A stretch of DNA of 64,000 bases from Prevotella sp. (GTDB lineage Bacteria > Bacteroidota > Bacteroidia > Bacteroidales > Bacteroidaceae). Numbering within the stretch: position 1 is the stretch's first letter; each line of letters starts with the position of its first letter. Location: positions 50,490 through 114,489 of the forward strand of contig JAFTGH010000006.1 of the NCBI GenBank assembly GCA_017458005.1. The letters are read 5' to 3'. This document shows positions 63,337-64,000 of the stretch, piece after piece. Both the position numbers and the translations under genes were made by a program. The notes under the pieces were generated by a model. The model did not search any database, was not told the DNA's origin, and saw only the letters and a program-made list of their open reading frames with translations.

Positions 63337-63801
63337 TCACTCAAAGTAATAGAGGAAAGCGGCAATACCTTCGAGGGCGGGCTTGCGCTGTCCCTCAATC
63401 TCTATCTTGAACTTGATCTCCGCCTTACAGATGCCTCGCAGGTTCTGGATGGCGTGTAGCGTGGTGACCAGGCGGACACGGCTACCCGTGATGACGGGCT
63501 GTCCGAAACGCATGTCGTTCATGCCGTAGTTCACCAGCATCTTGATATTGTTGACCTCAATGATCTGGTCCCACATATAAGGTAGCAGGCTCAAGGTCAG
63601 ATAGCCGTGAGCGATGGTGCTCTTGTAAGGACTCTCCTCCTTGGCACGAGCCACATCCACATGAATCCACTGGTGGTCAAGCGTGGCATCAGCAAAGAGG
63701 TTGATACGATCCTGGTCGACTTCCAGCCACTCAGAGGCTCCCAGTTCCTCGCCCAGGTGGGCTGCAAACTCGTCGTACGAGTTGATGACTAATTTTCCCA
63801 T
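63337..63801 (-). CDS. MaoC-like (R)-specific enoyl-CoA hydratase
   Basis: 154 aa single hotdog domain. DRINLFADATLDHQWIHVD (about 29-47) contains the hydratase Asp-x-x-x-x-His motif, and IAHGYLTLSLL follows. MaoC-type enzymes hydrate trans-2-enoyl-CoA. It has its own -7 box TATCTTTG (minus, 63829-63836). No link with the xylan genes is evident. Confidence 0.9.
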   Translation of the reverse strand: MGKLVINSYDEFAAHLGEELGASEWLEVDQDRINLFADATLDHQWIHVDVARAKEESPYKSTIAHGYLTLSLLPYMWDQIIEVNNIKMLVNYGMNDMRFGQPVITGSRVRLVTTLHAIQNLRGICKAEIKFKIEIEGQRKPALEGIAAFLYYFE

Positions 63802-63879
63802 AATTTAAAATAATTCTAAAATCTCATGCAAAGATAGTAAAAAGTTTAGAGTTTAGCGTTTAAAGTTTAAAGTTTTTGC

Positions 63880-63887
63880 TATCTTTG
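63880..63887 (+). promoter_or_regulatory. tRNA-Arg promoter -7 box
   Basis: TATCTTTG 17 bp before the tRNA, preceded by imperfect 7-bp repeats of AGTTTAA/AGTTTAG type (63842-63875). Confidence 0.6.
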
Positions 63888-63904
63888 CAGTCATAAAAAT
63901 CGAA

Positions 63905-63979
63905 GCCCTGATAGTTAAATGGATATAACAAGGCTCTCCTAAAGCTTAGTTCCGAGTTCGATTCTCGGTCGGGGTACCA
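63905..63979 (+). tRNA. tRNA-Arg (anticodon CCT)
   Basis: Acceptor GCCCTGA pairs with TCGGGGT (63969-63975). The anticodon stem encloses loop CTCCTAA, giving CCT for arginine AGG. T-arm CCGAG-TTCGATT-CTCGG; discriminator A followed by an encoded CCA. Confidence 0.92.
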
Positions 63980-64000
63980 AACGGCGGAAAACAAAAGAAA

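Overview
The window is a Bacteroidota chromosome segment, most likely a rumen or gut Prevotella-type xylan degrader. The evidence is promoters of the TTTG-N19/20-TAnnTTTG type throughout, a SusC/SusD pair with a hybrid two-component regulator, and a GH10-feruloyl esterase fusion of the kind known as Xyn10D-Fae1A. The species is inferred from gene content, not proven.

Layout. (1) 0-5.6 kb is housekeeping: a sulfur amino-acid operon (LuxR-type regulator, MetY-like enzyme, PatB/MalY cut by the window edge), a DUF4294 protein, lgt and ychF. (2) 5.7-23.3 kb is an integrated mobilizable element inserted in the 3' end of tRNA-Leu(CAA). It has a tyrosine integrase, 26-bp core repeats, internal arm-type repeats, replication-like and HTH genes, an oriT-like region and a MOBV relaxase. 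Its cargo half (13.6-23.1 kb) begins with a WYL-domain regulator. Five promoters there carry the same inverted-repeat operator with identical geometry, so the cargo looks like one regulon. It drives a DnaQ-like exonuclease (frameshifted), several unknown proteins, a DnaA-type ATPase without its DNA-binding domain and a metallophosphoesterase fusion. (3) 23.4-35.6 kb is core metabolism and information processing: manC, a HIT protein, greA, a PAP2 protein, an epimerase, rnr, a BtuD-like ATPase with CobD-like aminotransferase, a CE2-like esterase, ruvB, coaD and a glutaminyl-cyclase-like lipoprotein. (4) 35.6-43.9 kb holds a repeat array inside a hairpin, a VapC toxin with a 50-aa antitoxin, a duplicated module of large surface protein plus tiny MKKTYINPEMEVIKI peptide, and a GH13 amylase. 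(5) 43.9-63.3 kb is a xylan utilization locus: an HTCS regulator broken by a G9 tract, SusC, SusD, a TIG-type surface lipoprotein, a GH10 xylanase with two inserted carbohydrate-binding modules, and an opposing operon of GH10-feruloyl esterase, CE15-like esterase, a DUF6057-like membrane protein and a PD40 lipoprotein with a heme motif. (6) The end holds a MaoC-like gene and tRNA-Arg(CCT).

How it fits together. The xylan genes form one pathway: surface GH10 and binding lipoproteins cut and capture xylan, SusC/D import oligomers, and the second operon removes feruloyl and glucuronoyl decorations. A direct repeat of GTTACATTT-like half-sites 21 bp apart precedes both operons and is the best candidate for the HTCS target. 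The element carries no visible conjugation apparatus, so it would depend on a helper.
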